A DNA stretch of 64,000 nucleotides, taken from CALKYB01 sp964510575. GTDB taxonomy: Bacteria > Bdellovibrionota_C > UBA2361 > SZUA-149 > CALKYB01. Both the position numbers and the translations under genes were made by a program. Location of the stretch: contig CAZECN010000002.1 in the NCBI GenBank assembly GCA_964510575.1, forward strand, positions 62,001 through 126,000. The letters run 5' to 3'. Of the stretch, positions 39,731 through 48,000 are shown piece after piece; position 1 is the stretch's first letter, and each line of letters begins with the position of its first letter. The notes beneath the pieces were generated by a model. That model ran no database searches. It saw only the letters and a program-made list of their open reading frames with translations, and had not been told where the DNA came from.

Positions 39731-41464
39731 TTACTTCAAGGTTTTATGTTGAAGTGCGATAGCTCCCCTAGCCTTAGCCAACCTAGAAGCGTAAATGCTC
39801 GCGAAAAGAATGAAGATCTGACAAGTCGCTGCTACTCCAATGGTGAAGTTTACACCATACTTATTTGCTAAAGCGGGGACAGCAAGTATTAGGGTTGAAG
39901 TCGCTGCGGGAATGGTGACCAAAACTACTAGAAGAAGGCTTGCTCCAAATAGTGCCAGAGTGCCCAATCCTGTAGAAAGTTGGTTAGGAGATTCCCAATC
40001 AAAGCTTGAAAAATAGGCTCCCATTCCAATAGCTAGACCTGTACAGCCAAAAGCCATGCAAGCTCCGGTGAAAGCTGTATTTAGAAGTTCTGTCCAACCC
40101 ATACCGACAGCCCAGCCTCCAGTAAGCAGTAAGAAAAGACTTATGAAAAGAGCGAATGGGAACCAACAGTAAAATTTAGATACTAGTAATCCGGTGAGAT
40201 CTATAGGGCTAGATTGGAGTATCCAGAAGGATTTTCCTTCCAAGCTTACACTAGGAAAAATTAGTCTAGTCATTATTGCTGTAAGTAAGAACCCTGTGAA
40301 TAGAATATTAAAACTTCCAAGGGCAGCTTTCCAAAGCTGCCCGGCGACTTCTCCCATTTCCATCGATAGGCACATAAACCTAAAGATAACTAAGTATACA
40401 CTAGAAATTGCGACAAAAAGTAAAAGCTGTAAGCTTTGTGATCGGTCTCTAATTAGGGAGCTAAGGTCTTTTAAAATGATAGAGCGATTTTGTTGGCTAA
40501 CCGGAAAGAAATTGAAAAGCATTTCCAACCCTTTTCTGACGAAATCAGATTTTGGCTGAATATCTTCCCCTTCTTGATATTCTCCACTTGAATCAGAAAA
40601 AGCTGCCGAACGAGTTTCAAGAACGGAGGAGTCGAATATTAAATAGCCCAAAGCGAGTGATCCAATGGCAGTGGATAGGAGTAGAGCCCATAAAGTGCTA
40701 GCATTTTCTACTGGGGCTCCTAACATCCCTGCAACTAAATCTGAGCTCCACCTTGAGGGAAGCCAAATTGGATTGGGGTTATCAAACAGAGCAATCAGGC
40801 TCATCATGGCTTGGCCGCCTTGTCCTATCTCTACCCCACTTAGAGAATTGAAAATTGAACTAATCATCCAGGCGCCAACAGCCATGGCAACTATTGCTAG
40901 GAAGGTTCCACGTTTCCAAAACATTGAAGCAAATCTAACAAACAAAGTTCCAAATAATACGGAAATGCCAATTGGAGCTATTATCATCGGAATTGAAGCG
41001 GCTAGGACAACAAATAGGAAAGTGTATGGAAGATCTAGTGTATTAGAAAAGGCCAAGGAAACAGGGATAGAAAACATCAGCAGCATAGAGCTGGACTCAA
41101 ACAAAATTTCCCCAACCTTAGCCAGATAGAGTCGAAAAGAAGAAATCGGCAAGGTTAGCAATAGATCCATATTGCTTGCGCTATAGACGCTCCCAATGAC
41201 CGCGACGGTGTTTGAGAAAATTAGAGTTAGGAAAAATAAATAAAAAGTTAGTTCGACGAGCTTTGTTGGTAGGATGGCTAGGTATAGATCGTTGCTTTTT
41301 GCTGTTCCTAAAATAACTGTCGCCACAAAATAGATGCAGAGAATGATTATGCTAGTCATTAGCAGGAGAATCGAATCTCGTTTTCGATTGTACTCGGCGG
41401 ACTTCGGACAAGTAAGCCGGTTCTTAATAGTCAGGTAAAATGGTCGTAGTATCGTTGCCGGCAT
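39731..41464 (-). CDS. Orphan ABC-2-type permease-like membrane protein
   Basis: The 577-residue protein has about twelve to fourteen predicted helices in two similar halves, separated by a soluble acidic linker (about 270-310). SASNMDLLLTLPISSFRLYLAKVGEIL in the first half matches the coupling-helix region of ABC-2 exporters (M-[ED]-x-L-x-x-x-P-x-S), and SFWILQSSPIDLTGLLVSKFYCWFPFALF repeats it in the second half, so one chain may supply both permease halves. No ATPase gene is adjacent on either strand, which leaves the partner and substrate unknown. Convergent with thrS; divergent from the Rieske-like gene. Confidence 0.75.
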   Translation of the reverse strand: MPATILRPFYLTIKNRLTCPKSAEYNRKRDSILLLMTSIIILCIYFVATVILGTAKSNDLYLAILPTKLVELTFYLFFLTLIFSNTVAVIGSVYSASNMDLLLTLPISSFRLYLAKVGEILFESSSMLLMFSIPVSLAFSNTLDLPYTFLFVVLAASIPMIIAPIGISVLFGTLFVRFASMFWKRGTFLAIVAMAVGAWMISSIFNSLSGVEIGQGGQAMMSLIALFDNPNPIWLPSRWSSDLVAGMLGAPVENASTLWALLLSTAIGSLALGYLIFDSSVLETRSAAFSDSSGEYQEGEDIQPKSDFVRKGLEMLFNFFPVSQQNRSIILKDLSSLIRDRSQSLQLLLFVAISSVYLVIFRFMCLSMEMGEVAGQLWKAALGSFNILFTGFLLTAIMTRLIFPSVSLEGKSFWILQSSPIDLTGLLVSKFYCWFPFALFISLFLLLTGGWAVGMGWTELLNTAFTGACMAFGCTGLAIGMGAYFSSFDWESPNQLSTGLGTLALFGASLLLVVLVTIPAATSTLILAVPALANKYGVNFTIGVAATCQIFILFASIYASRLAKARGAIALQHKTLK

Positions 41465-41657
41465 TATTTTTTAATTGGTCTGAGCTTCGCTCAAAAAATC
41501 TTCATAAATCTTATTACTTTAGATTGTTTGAGAGGGTCTTTGGGTTCCTATTTGGGGCCTTTGCCCTGAAATTTTATTTAGGGCTGAAACTCTGCCAATT
41601 TCAGGTTTCTAACAGCCTCGTTCTCTGTTTTACTCTCGATATTAGGGGTAATTAGCT

Positions 41658-42251
41658 ATGTCTGACAAAAAAGATATCAAATCTAAGGGTAGTCTTAAAA
41701 ACCGACGTCAGTTTTTAAAGTCGCTCTCTCTTACTTTTCCAAGTGTTCTGTTTATTCGCGGGTTGGTCATTCCTGGATTGCTTATCCCAGGTTTGAGCTC
41801 TTGCCAGAATGAAAGCTACACCCGGCCAGCTAGGCGCTATAGTTTGGGAGAAATACGTAATTATCTTTTTAAGAAAGTTTTTCTTAGAGAAAAACAACTT
41901 TTGATAGTGAGAAGAGATAAAGGTTGGTCAGCCTTGAGTGCGAAGTGCAGTCGTGATGGTTGTGATCTTACTTATCAAGAAAGAACATTTTACTGCCCTT
42001 GTTGTTCTTCTCATTTTTCTCATCAAGGAAAAGCTCTTCAGGGCCCAGCCAGAAAAAATCTTTCTTGGTATGCAATAAACTCCAAAGGAAACTTGTTTGA
42101 AGTAGATACTGGAAAGCCTGTTTCTTCCTCAAACACTTACACTACGGATGAAATAGAAAAAGTAATTTCAGAGTATGGTTTTGAATTCAAAGAAGTGGAT
42201 GAAATAGATATGGAAGCAGTAAAGCTTCCTCAAATCTTTTACGAAGAATAG
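41658..42251 (+). CDS. Rieske-fold protein with both cluster histidines replaced
   Basis: The 197-residue protein has a Tat-like N-terminus (NRRQFLK, residues 15-21) and a lipobox LSSC ending at Cys49, so it is likely a Tat-exported, membrane-tethered protein. A Rieske-type two-motif block follows: C97-S-R99-D-G-C102 and C113-P-C115-C116-S-S-H119-F. In canonical Rieske proteins these are C-x-H-x-G-C and C-x-C-H-x-S-x-F. The first His is Arg and the second is Cys; the codons (CGT, TGT) read unambiguously. The fold is recognisable from spacing, but normal [2Fe-2S] His ligation is impossible. No cytochrome b or bc1 gene is adjacent. It is followed by a hairpin and the alanine symporter gene. Confidence 0.75.
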   Translation: MSDKKDIKSKGSLKNRRQFLKSLSLTFPSVLFIRGLVIPGLLIPGLSSCQNESYTRPARRYSLGEIRNYLFKKVFLREKQLLIVRRDKGWSALSAKCSRDGCDLTYQERTFYCPCCSSHFSHQGKALQGPARKNLSWYAINSKGNLFEVDTGKPVSSSNTYTTDEIEKVISEYGFEFKEVDEIDMEAVKLPQIFYEE

Positions 42252-42305
42252 CCGACAATAACTAGTATCTACTAGTATCGGCTTGTTACTGACTTAGTTA
42301 CTGAC
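42251..42305 (+). promoter_or_regulatory. Hairpin and 12-base-spaced direct repeats before the symporter gene
   Basis: GCCGA (42251-42255) and TCGGC (42278-42282) enclose two ACTAGT palindromes (42261-42266, 42271-42276), together giving an 11-bp stem with an ATCT loop. It is followed by GTTACTGAC at 42285-42293 and again at 42297-42305. The hairpin could end the Rieske transcript although no T-run follows; the tandem repeats, one helical turn apart, could be regulator half-sites for the symporter promoter. Confidence 0.4.
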
Positions 42306-42323
42306 AACGTTGAGGTCGAGATA

Positions 42324-43691
42324 ATGGTCCAAGCAGTAGAAAAATTTCTTGAAAGCATGGTCGGCTATCTTTGGGGACTACCCACAGTGGTGCTGCTAGT
42401 AGGGGGAGGAATTTACTTTACCTTGATGCTTGGTCTTATCCAGATTAGAGGTTTAGGGCATGCCGTAAATGTCGTTAAAGGTAAGTATGATGACCCTAAT
42501 GATCCAGGTGAAATCTCTCATTTTAATGCACTTTGTACGGCGCTTTCTGCCACTGTTGGTCTTGGAAATATTGCAGGTGTAGCGGTTGCCATTAAAATGG
42601 GTGGCCCAGGTGCTACTTTTTGGATGGTGCTGGCAGGGCTCATCGGAATGGCTACAAAGTACAGCGAGTGCACGCTGGCTGTCATGTACAGAGAGGTCGA
42701 TAGCAATGGCCGGGTTCTGGGTGGCCCAATGTATTACATTGAAAAAGGATTGGGACCAGCGTTCAAGCCTTTAGCTATGTTCTTTTCAGTTTGTTGTGTA
42801 TTTGCTGCTTTCGGTGCAGCTAACATGTTTCAGTCTAATCAGGTGGCAGCGATTATGACTTCTAGCTTTGGTATTGATCCAATTATCACAGGGCTAGTGC
42901 TAGCGGTTTTGACTGGAGTTGTAATTATCGGTGGCATTAAACGCATCGGCGCAGTTGCGGGTAAGCTAGTTCCTTTGATGGGTCTTAGTTATGTAGTGGC
43001 CTGCTTAGCAATTCTTTTAATGTTTCTTGATGATGTTCCAAATGCCATTGGTCAAATTTTTAGCGGTGCTTTTTCAGGCACTGCCGCTACTGGTGGATTT
43101 GCCGGCGCAGTAGTTGCAGAAGTTTTAAAGCAGGGAGTTCGAAGGGCTGCCTTCTCAAATGAAGCGGGTATAGGTTCTGCCCCTATTGCTCATGCCGCAG
43201 CGAAAACAGATGAAGCTGTTCGCGAGGGCGTGGTTGCTCTACTTGAACCACTGATTGACACGGTTTTGATTTGTACGATGACTGCACTAGTTATTGGAGT
43301 TACCGGGGTATGGACTGGTCCTCTGACAGGGGTTGAGTTAACAGCAGCAGCTCTGGATGCTGGAGTGCCTGGCCTGGGTAGTTATTTTATCCCGATAGCT
43401 GTCAGTCTCTTTGCTTATTCAACTATGATTAGCTGGTCGTACTATGGGGAGCAGTCGATTAACTATATCTTTGGGGAGAAGGGGATAATTCCTTACAAAA
43501 TGGTTTTCTGTCTGGCTATAGTCGTTGGTGCTGTTTGGAAGATTAGCCCAGTGCTCAATTTTTCGGATTCAATGCTGGCACTAATGATAATACCCAATAT
43601 GTTGGCGATTATTCTTTTAACTCCCAAGTTAAAAGAGGAAACCAAAAGCTATTTTAAAAAGTTAGATAGCGGTGACTTAGATAGAAGCTAG
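42324..43691 (+). CDS. AGCS-family sodium:alanine symporter
   Basis: The 455-residue inner-membrane transporter has about eleven helices and the AGCS signature: FNALCTALSATVGLGNIAGVAVAIKMGGPGATFWM (about 72-106), followed by GMATKYSECTLAVMYRE and GGPMYYIEKGLG. A second conserved area reads EVLKQGVRRAAFSNEAGIGSAPIAHAAA. It imports alanine or glycine with Na+, fitting a marine or saline habitat. It is preceded by tandem direct repeats at 42285-42305 and is convergent with fabD, with only eight bases between the stops. Confidence 0.93.
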   Translation: MVQAVEKFLESMVGYLWGLPTVVLLVGGGIYFTLMLGLIQIRGLGHAVNVVKGKYDDPNDPGEISHFNALCTALSATVGLGNIAGVAVAIKMGGPGATFWMVLAGLIGMATKYSECTLAVMYREVDSNGRVLGGPMYYIEKGLGPAFKPLAMFFSVCCVFAAFGAANMFQSNQVAAIMTSSFGIDPIITGLVLAVLTGVVIIGGIKRIGAVAGKLVPLMGLSYVVACLAILLMFLDDVPNAIGQIFSGAFSGTAATGGFAGAVVAEVLKQGVRRAAFSNEAGIGSAPIAHAAAKTDEAVREGVVALLEPLIDTVLICTMTALVIGVTGVWTGPLTGVELTAAALDAGVPGLGSYFIPIAVSLFAYSTMISWSYYGEQSINYIFGEKGIIPYKMVFCLAIVVGAVWKISPVLNFSDSMLALMIIPNMLAIILLTPKLKEETKSYFKKLDSGDLDRS

Positions 43692-43699
43692 ACCCTTGC

Positions 43700-44620
43700 T
43701 TAGTCGAGTTTTTCAGAAGCGCTGGCTGCAGCTTCAGGGTTGCTGACATCAATCCGAGGAATAGTTTTATCTATACGCTTGAGAAGTTTTGAAAGGACAC
43801 CACCTGCCCCAAATTCGATAGCTTGGGTAGGTTGCTCATTCTCAACTAGGTTAACAATTGATTCTGTCCATCGAACACTTCCACAAACTTGGTCTTTAAG
43901 ATTCTGTCTTATTTGAGAAGCATCTGTTACGGAAGCTGCGTTAAAGTTGGCGTAAATAGGAAAACTTGCATCCTTAATCTCAATGGCGTCGAGGTCTTTA
44001 GCTAGCTTTTCAGCTGCTGGTTTCATTAAGCTGCAATGGAAAGGTGCACTGACGTTTAGAGGGATTACCTTGGCTCCTTTTTCCGCAATTTGTTTAGAGA
44101 ATATTTCCACGCCTTCAAGATCACCGGCAACTACAGTTTGGCCAGGGCAGTTTAGGTTAGCAATTTCACAGACACCTTTTTCAATACTAGAAAGAACTTC
44201 GTTAATTTCTTCTTCCGTAGGCCCCATTATCGCCGCCATTGTACCTTGGCCTTGTGGAACAGCTTCCTGCATATAGCTTCCTCTTTTATGAACTAGTTGC
44301 AGGGCATCCTCTAAGCCTAAGCTTCCTGCGGCAACAAGCGCAGAGTATTCTCCTAAGCTATGTCCGGCAGCAACAGATAAGTTTGGATCCAAGGATCGAA
44401 AAGCGACAATGCTGTTAAGAAGAATAGCTGGTTGAGCATTCTTTGTGAGAGTTAGTTCTTCAGCAGGGCCTTCGAAGCAGAGTTTGGAAAGTGAGAAGCC
44501 AAGAGCCTTGTCAGCGGCTTCGAACAGTGATTTAGCCTGTTCGCTTTGTTCGAAAAAATCTTTACCCATTCCCACTGTCTGGGAACCTTGCCCTGGAAAC
44601 AGCCCTAGTAACTTGCTCAT
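43700..44620 (-). CDS. fabD: Malonyl-CoA:ACP transacylase
   Basis: FabD moves malonate from CoA to acyl carrier protein to feed fatty-acid elongation. The 306-residue protein has LFPGQGSQTVGMGKD, the nucleophile elbow AAGHSLGEYSALVAAG with Ser88, QEAVPQGQGTMAAIMG, and VSAPFHCSLMKPA with the catalytic His. The C-terminus EFGAGGVLSKLLKRI is typical. It is detached from the usual fabH-fabD-fabG-acpP cluster, which may lie elsewhere. The divergent neighbour is a sensor kinase, with a 320-base gap between them. Confidence 0.94.
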   Translation of the reverse strand: MSKLLGLFPGQGSQTVGMGKDFFEQSEQAKSLFEAADKALGFSLSKLCFEGPAEELTLTKNAQPAILLNSIVAFRSLDPNLSVAAGHSLGEYSALVAAGSLGLEDALQLVHKRGSYMQEAVPQGQGTMAAIMGPTEEEINEVLSSIEKGVCEIANLNCPGQTVVAGDLEGVEIFSKQIAEKGAKVIPLNVSAPFHCSLMKPAAEKLAKDLDAIEIKDASFPIYANFNAASVTDASQIRQNLKDQVCGSVRWTESIVNLVENEQPTQAIEFGAGGVLSKLLKRIDKTIPRIDVSNPEAAASASEKLD

Positions 44621-44942
44621 ACTTTCTCCTTCTCCAAATCTGATTCGAATCTAGTTTGGAACCCCCCTAACTAGTAATTGGAGAGAATTAGTTCAAGAGC
44701 CTAACAAAAACATATTAAATTAGGGGTAAATAACGAAGGGCCTAGAAGCGAAGCCCACTAACTACCTTTAATTACTCAAGTAAATAATTAATAACCTATA
44801 AAAATAGTATATAAATAACTCAAGATGCCGACTAATTTAGTCGATATTTATCTGAGGGAGCCACCAAAGTGAGCGATTTTTCACGGTCATTGGAAATGAA
44901 CTCGAGGCTTTAGCTATCAGGAAAATAGCATGGGTTAGTAAA
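44621..44942. promoter_or_regulatory. Divergent intergenic region with palindrome and possible leader ORF
   Basis: This AT-rich 322-base gap separates fabD and the kinase gene. CGACTAA-T-TTAGTCG at 44829-44843 is a perfect 7-1-7 palindrome, suitable as an operator. Fifteen codons from GTG 44869 to TAG 44913 (starting MSDFSRSLEM) follow a good GAGGGAG site, so a leader peptide before the kinase is possible. The kinase itself lacks a clear ribosome site. I see no known riboswitch. Confidence 0.35.
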
Positions 44943-46151
44943 GTGGAAACAGATAAAAACAACAATTTTCAGTCTGAGATTTTAGAAAAGAGAAACGACT
45001 CCACCGAGCGTTCTTCATCGCTCGAGGCGAACTCTTTTGGTGAAATTCTTATAGTCGATGATAACCAAGATATTCTTAATTCTATTGGTGGCTTGTTAGA
45101 ATCAACAGGTTTTGACGTCAATTGCGCTAGCAGTGCAGTGGAAGCTTTATGTTTACTAGAAAAGATTAAACCTGATCTAATTTTGTCTGACGTGCAAATG
45201 GACGGAATTGATGGCTTTGAGTTCCAGCGCATAGTCAGACAGAACGATGAGCTTCTAAAAGTACCCTTTGTATTTCTAACTGCCCTCTCAGACCCAGTAG
45301 AGATCAGAAAAGGCAAAAGCAGTGGGTGTGATGACTACTTAGTTAAACCTTTTCATACAGATGATTTAATCGCAGTCATAGAAGGTAAGCTTTTTACGGC
45401 TAGGAATCGAGAATCATTCAATCAGAAAGAAATAAACCAGTATTGCAAAGATCTAATTGAAAGATTGTCACATGAGTTTAGAACACCACTGGTGGCCATA
45501 AATACTGGTGCAGAGCTTCTTCAGATGAAGTTGAAGGCCAAAGGAGATGATGGCCTTGTAAAGATAAGTAAATCAATTGCCAGAGGCGGCAATCGTTTAC
45601 AGAAGTTAGTTGAAGATTTTTTGACTATCCAGTCAATACAAAGTGGTCAAGCTCTTGAACTGTTTGAGGAGCACAAGAAAACTGAGAGAATGTCAGATTT
45701 ACTAGATCGCTCAGTAAACCACTTACTTGATTTCATCCTACCAGAAGATATTAATGTAGACCTAAATATTGATTCGGCTTTTGATTCGGATCAGTATCAA
45801 GTTCAAATCGTCGAACTTCAATTTAGAGATGTTCTGAGACGGCTAATTGACAATAGTCTTAAATTTGCTGGAATTGAAAACCCGGTAGAAATAAGTCTTG
45901 CTTCTGACAGTCAAACAATATCGATTATGATTAGAGATCATGGTCCTGGCATGAAAGCTAAGGAGTGCCAATTGGCTCAAGATCTCTTCGGTCAGATCAG
46001 TAGAGGAGAGAAAGAGCAACAGGGCTGTGGTCTTGGCATTACTATCTCCACCTGGTTGACTGAAATTAATCAAGGAGAGCTAATTTTTCATATTCCCGAC
46101 AGTGGCTCTGGGCTTCTTTTGGAAGTTAGATTCCCTCGTTACGTCCCCTAA
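44943..46151 (+). CDS. Response regulator-histidine kinase with N-terminal receiver domain
   Basis: The 402-residue soluble protein starts at GTG 44943. A receiver domain (about 32-150) has the acidic pair IVDDN, phosphoacceptor Asp83 in LSDVQMDG, Thr in FLTALS and Lys in YLVKPF. A histidine kinase follows: HisKA with His177 in LSHEFRTPLVAI, then an ATPase domain with IDNSLKFAG (N box), DHGPGM (G1) and GCGLGI (G2). The order REC-HK without membrane helices means it gets phosphate from another kinase, or senses internally, and may relay to an unlinked regulator. No partner response regulator lies nearby. Confidence 0.9.
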   Translation: METDKNNNFQSEILEKRNDSTERSSSLEANSFGEILIVDDNQDILNSIGGLLESTGFDVNCASSAVEALCLLEKIKPDLILSDVQMDGIDGFEFQRIVRQNDELLKVPFVFLTALSDPVEIRKGKSSGCDDYLVKPFHTDDLIAVIEGKLFTARNRESFNQKEINQYCKDLIERLSHEFRTPLVAINTGAELLQMKLKAKGDDGLVKISKSIARGGNRLQKLVEDFLTIQSIQSGQALELFEEHKKTERMSDLLDRSVNHLLDFILPEDINVDLNIDSAFDSDQYQVQIVELQFRDVLRRLIDNSLKFAGIENPVEISLASDSQTISIMIRDHGPGMKAKECQLAQDLFGQISRGEKEQQGCGLGITISTWLTEINQGELIFHIPDSGSGLLLEVRFPRYVP

Positions 46152-46249
46152 GCTCGATTAATTGACGATTCTCCATTCTTATCCTAAACCCTGAGCAGAC
46201 TAGGTCACTCATTTATGTGGCTGTGCAATACTGTTGGGAAGAGATAGTC

Positions 46250-46981
46250 ATGGCGATTAAAGTAATAGTGAACGGGGCCAAAGGCCGGATGGGAGAAATG
46301 AGCTCGGCTGCAATCAGTGCTGATCCTGAGCTTGAACTGGTTGGTCAAACTGACCTTGGTGATAATTTAAACGACACTATTAAAGATACTGCTGCTGCTG
46401 TTGTAGTAGACTTTACAGTTGCTTCTGCTAGCTTGAAGAACGCAGAGGCGATTGTTGCAGCTGGCGCTCGACCTGTTATCGGGACTAGCGGTTTTACCGA
46501 AAGGGAAGTTAGCAAAGTGTCGTCCCTTTGCGCTGAAGCTGGGATCGGGGGAATAATCGCTCCAAATTTTTCTTTATCTGCAGTTTTAATGATGAAGTTT
46601 GCAGCTGATGCGGCAAAGTATATGCCGGAATGTGAGATTATTGAGTATCATCATACTGCTAAGGAAGACTCTCCGTCAGGGACAGCTCTAAAGACAGCCG
46701 AGCTAATTGCTGCTTCAAGAGTTGAGGCAAGAAAACCTGTTAAAGGTAAAGAAATAATTCCAGGATCTAGAGGAGCGGAGTTAGGTGGAACTAATATTCA
46801 CGCAGTTAGAATACCGGGTGTCATTGCGGATCAAGAAGTAGTCTTTGGCGGGCATGCCCAGAGCCTGACTATTAAAAGTGCTTGTCTTAATCGAGAAGCC
46901 TACATGCCGGGGGTTTGTTACGCCTGTAAAAAAGTAATCGAGCTCGACGATCTGGTTTTTGGTTTAGATAAAATTCTCTGA
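46250..46981 (+). CDS. dapB: 4-hydroxy-tetrahydrodipicolinate reductase
   Basis: DapB reduces hydroxy-tetrahydrodipicolinate in lysine and diaminopimelate synthesis. I start at ATG 46250 (243 residues), directly before IKVIVNGAKGRMGEM, the nucleotide-binding loop; an in-frame upstream ATG at 46217 adds residues unrelated to the family. Conserved segments are VVVDFTVASAS, VIGTSGFTE, APNFSLSAVLMMKFA, and the active-site block EIIEYHHTAKEDSPSGTALKTAE with the H-H and K residues. The C-terminal part contains VVFGGHAQSLTIKS. dapA is not adjacent. Confidence 0.94.
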   Translation: MAIKVIVNGAKGRMGEMSSAAISADPELELVGQTDLGDNLNDTIKDTAAAVVVDFTVASASLKNAEAIVAAGARPVIGTSGFTEREVSKVSSLCAEAGIGGIIAPNFSLSAVLMMKFAADAAKYMPECEIIEYHHTAKEDSPSGTALKTAELIAASRVEARKPVKGKEIIPGSRGAELGGTNIHAVRIPGVIADQEVVFGGHAQSLTIKSACLNREAYMPGVCYACKKVIELDDLVFGLDKIL

Positions 46982-47187
46982 ACCAGTTCTTACCAGTCGT
47001 TATTCCACTTTCTATCTAAAAAATTATTTGGCTCTTTGAAGTCTGTTTAGTTATTGAAATTATTGAGAAATTCGAGTTTTTGGCTTGGAGTCTATCCAGA
47101 ATTCAGACCTTTTTGGGTCAAGTGTTAGTTTTACGTTAGTTCAGACAAAGGTATGGTCAATATTTGTTTATAGCGTAGGTAACTATA

Positions 47188-47880
47188 ATGAATATATCAA
47201 AAAAAACAGGCTTAATTTTAACGTTAGTAGTAGCTGTCTTTCTAATTGCGAGCGGCTATTTCTTGAATCAAGCAGCTAACAACTACGAAGTTGTCAACAA
47301 GGGTCAAATCCTTGAGCACACCACCGGGTATGTCTATCAAGTTCGTTTCTTCGATAAATACGACATTTTTTTAGAGCCCGAGAATCGGCCGAATAGTGAT
47401 CTTATTAGTTTTCTCTTTTTGCTTGGCTCTGGATTTGTCGGGATGGTTTTTTTCTTTGTGCTTGGAACTGGCCGTGCTGTTGTTCGACCTAAGGTCTTGT
47501 GGCTGTATTTGGTTACTTTCCTGGGAATGAACTACTTGGCTTTTGACGAGTTTTTGGGGATACACGAATCGATTGGTCACAATATGCCATTCCTGACCGC
47601 TTTACCTTTTGTGAAGCGTCCGGATGATGCCATTGTGATGCTTTACCTCATCCCATGCGCAATCTTTGCTTTGCTTTTCTACTCTGAATTTTTATCTTGT
47701 AAAAAATCTGTTTTGGCAGGATTCGTGGCCTTTGGGTTAATTGTAGTTGCTGCTATTTCTGATGTCTTTACACTCCCTTTAGAAGAGCCTTTAGAGGTGT
47801 TGGCAGGAGTCTGTATTTTCTGCTCGTTCCTATTTCTCGGGCAGCATCATCTGAACGAAGTGTATGCCCCGTCTTTATAA
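47188..47880 (+). CDS. Six-helix membrane protein with conserved-looking acidic/His motifs
   Basis: The 230-residue protein has a first helix (about 7-27), a short periplasmic stretch, and then about five more helices. Polar residues sit in or next to membrane segments: LAFDEFLGIHESIGHN after the third helix, FVKRPDDA, and PLEEPLEVLAG near the end. This arrangement of Asp/Glu/His resembles metal-dependent membrane enzymes such as ceramidase- or CAAX-type proteases, but I cannot match a family. The gene stands alone, flanked by gaps of about 200 and 120 bases. The preceding gap (46982-47187) shows nothing notable. Confidence 0.7.
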   Translation: MNISKKTGLILTLVVAVFLIASGYFLNQAANNYEVVNKGQILEHTTGYVYQVRFFDKYDIFLEPENRPNSDLISFLFLLGSGFVGMVFFFVLGTGRAVVRPKVLWLYLVTFLGMNYLAFDEFLGIHESIGHNMPFLTALPFVKRPDDAIVMLYLIPCAIFALLFYSEFLSCKKSVLAGFVAFGLIVVAAISDVFTLPLEEPLEVLAGVCIFCSFLFLGQHHLNEVYAPSL

Positions 47881-48000
47881 AATCACGGTTTTTTCTATAC
47901 CCATAGTAAAAGAGTATAAGCATTGCCTAGCGCTGTCAGATAACAAGTAAACTGATAAGTATTAAGTTAAGCTTTGCTGTTTTTGGTAATTGCTGCGGAA

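Noticed and set aside
42261..42305. Tandem repeats as a CRISPR remnant
   Set aside because: Units are 9 bases with 1-3 base spacers, far too short, and no cas gene is in the window.
44840..44942. Cyclic-di-GMP or other riboswitch before the kinase
   Set aside because: I could not find the conserved core of any class I know; only a palindrome and a short ORF remain.
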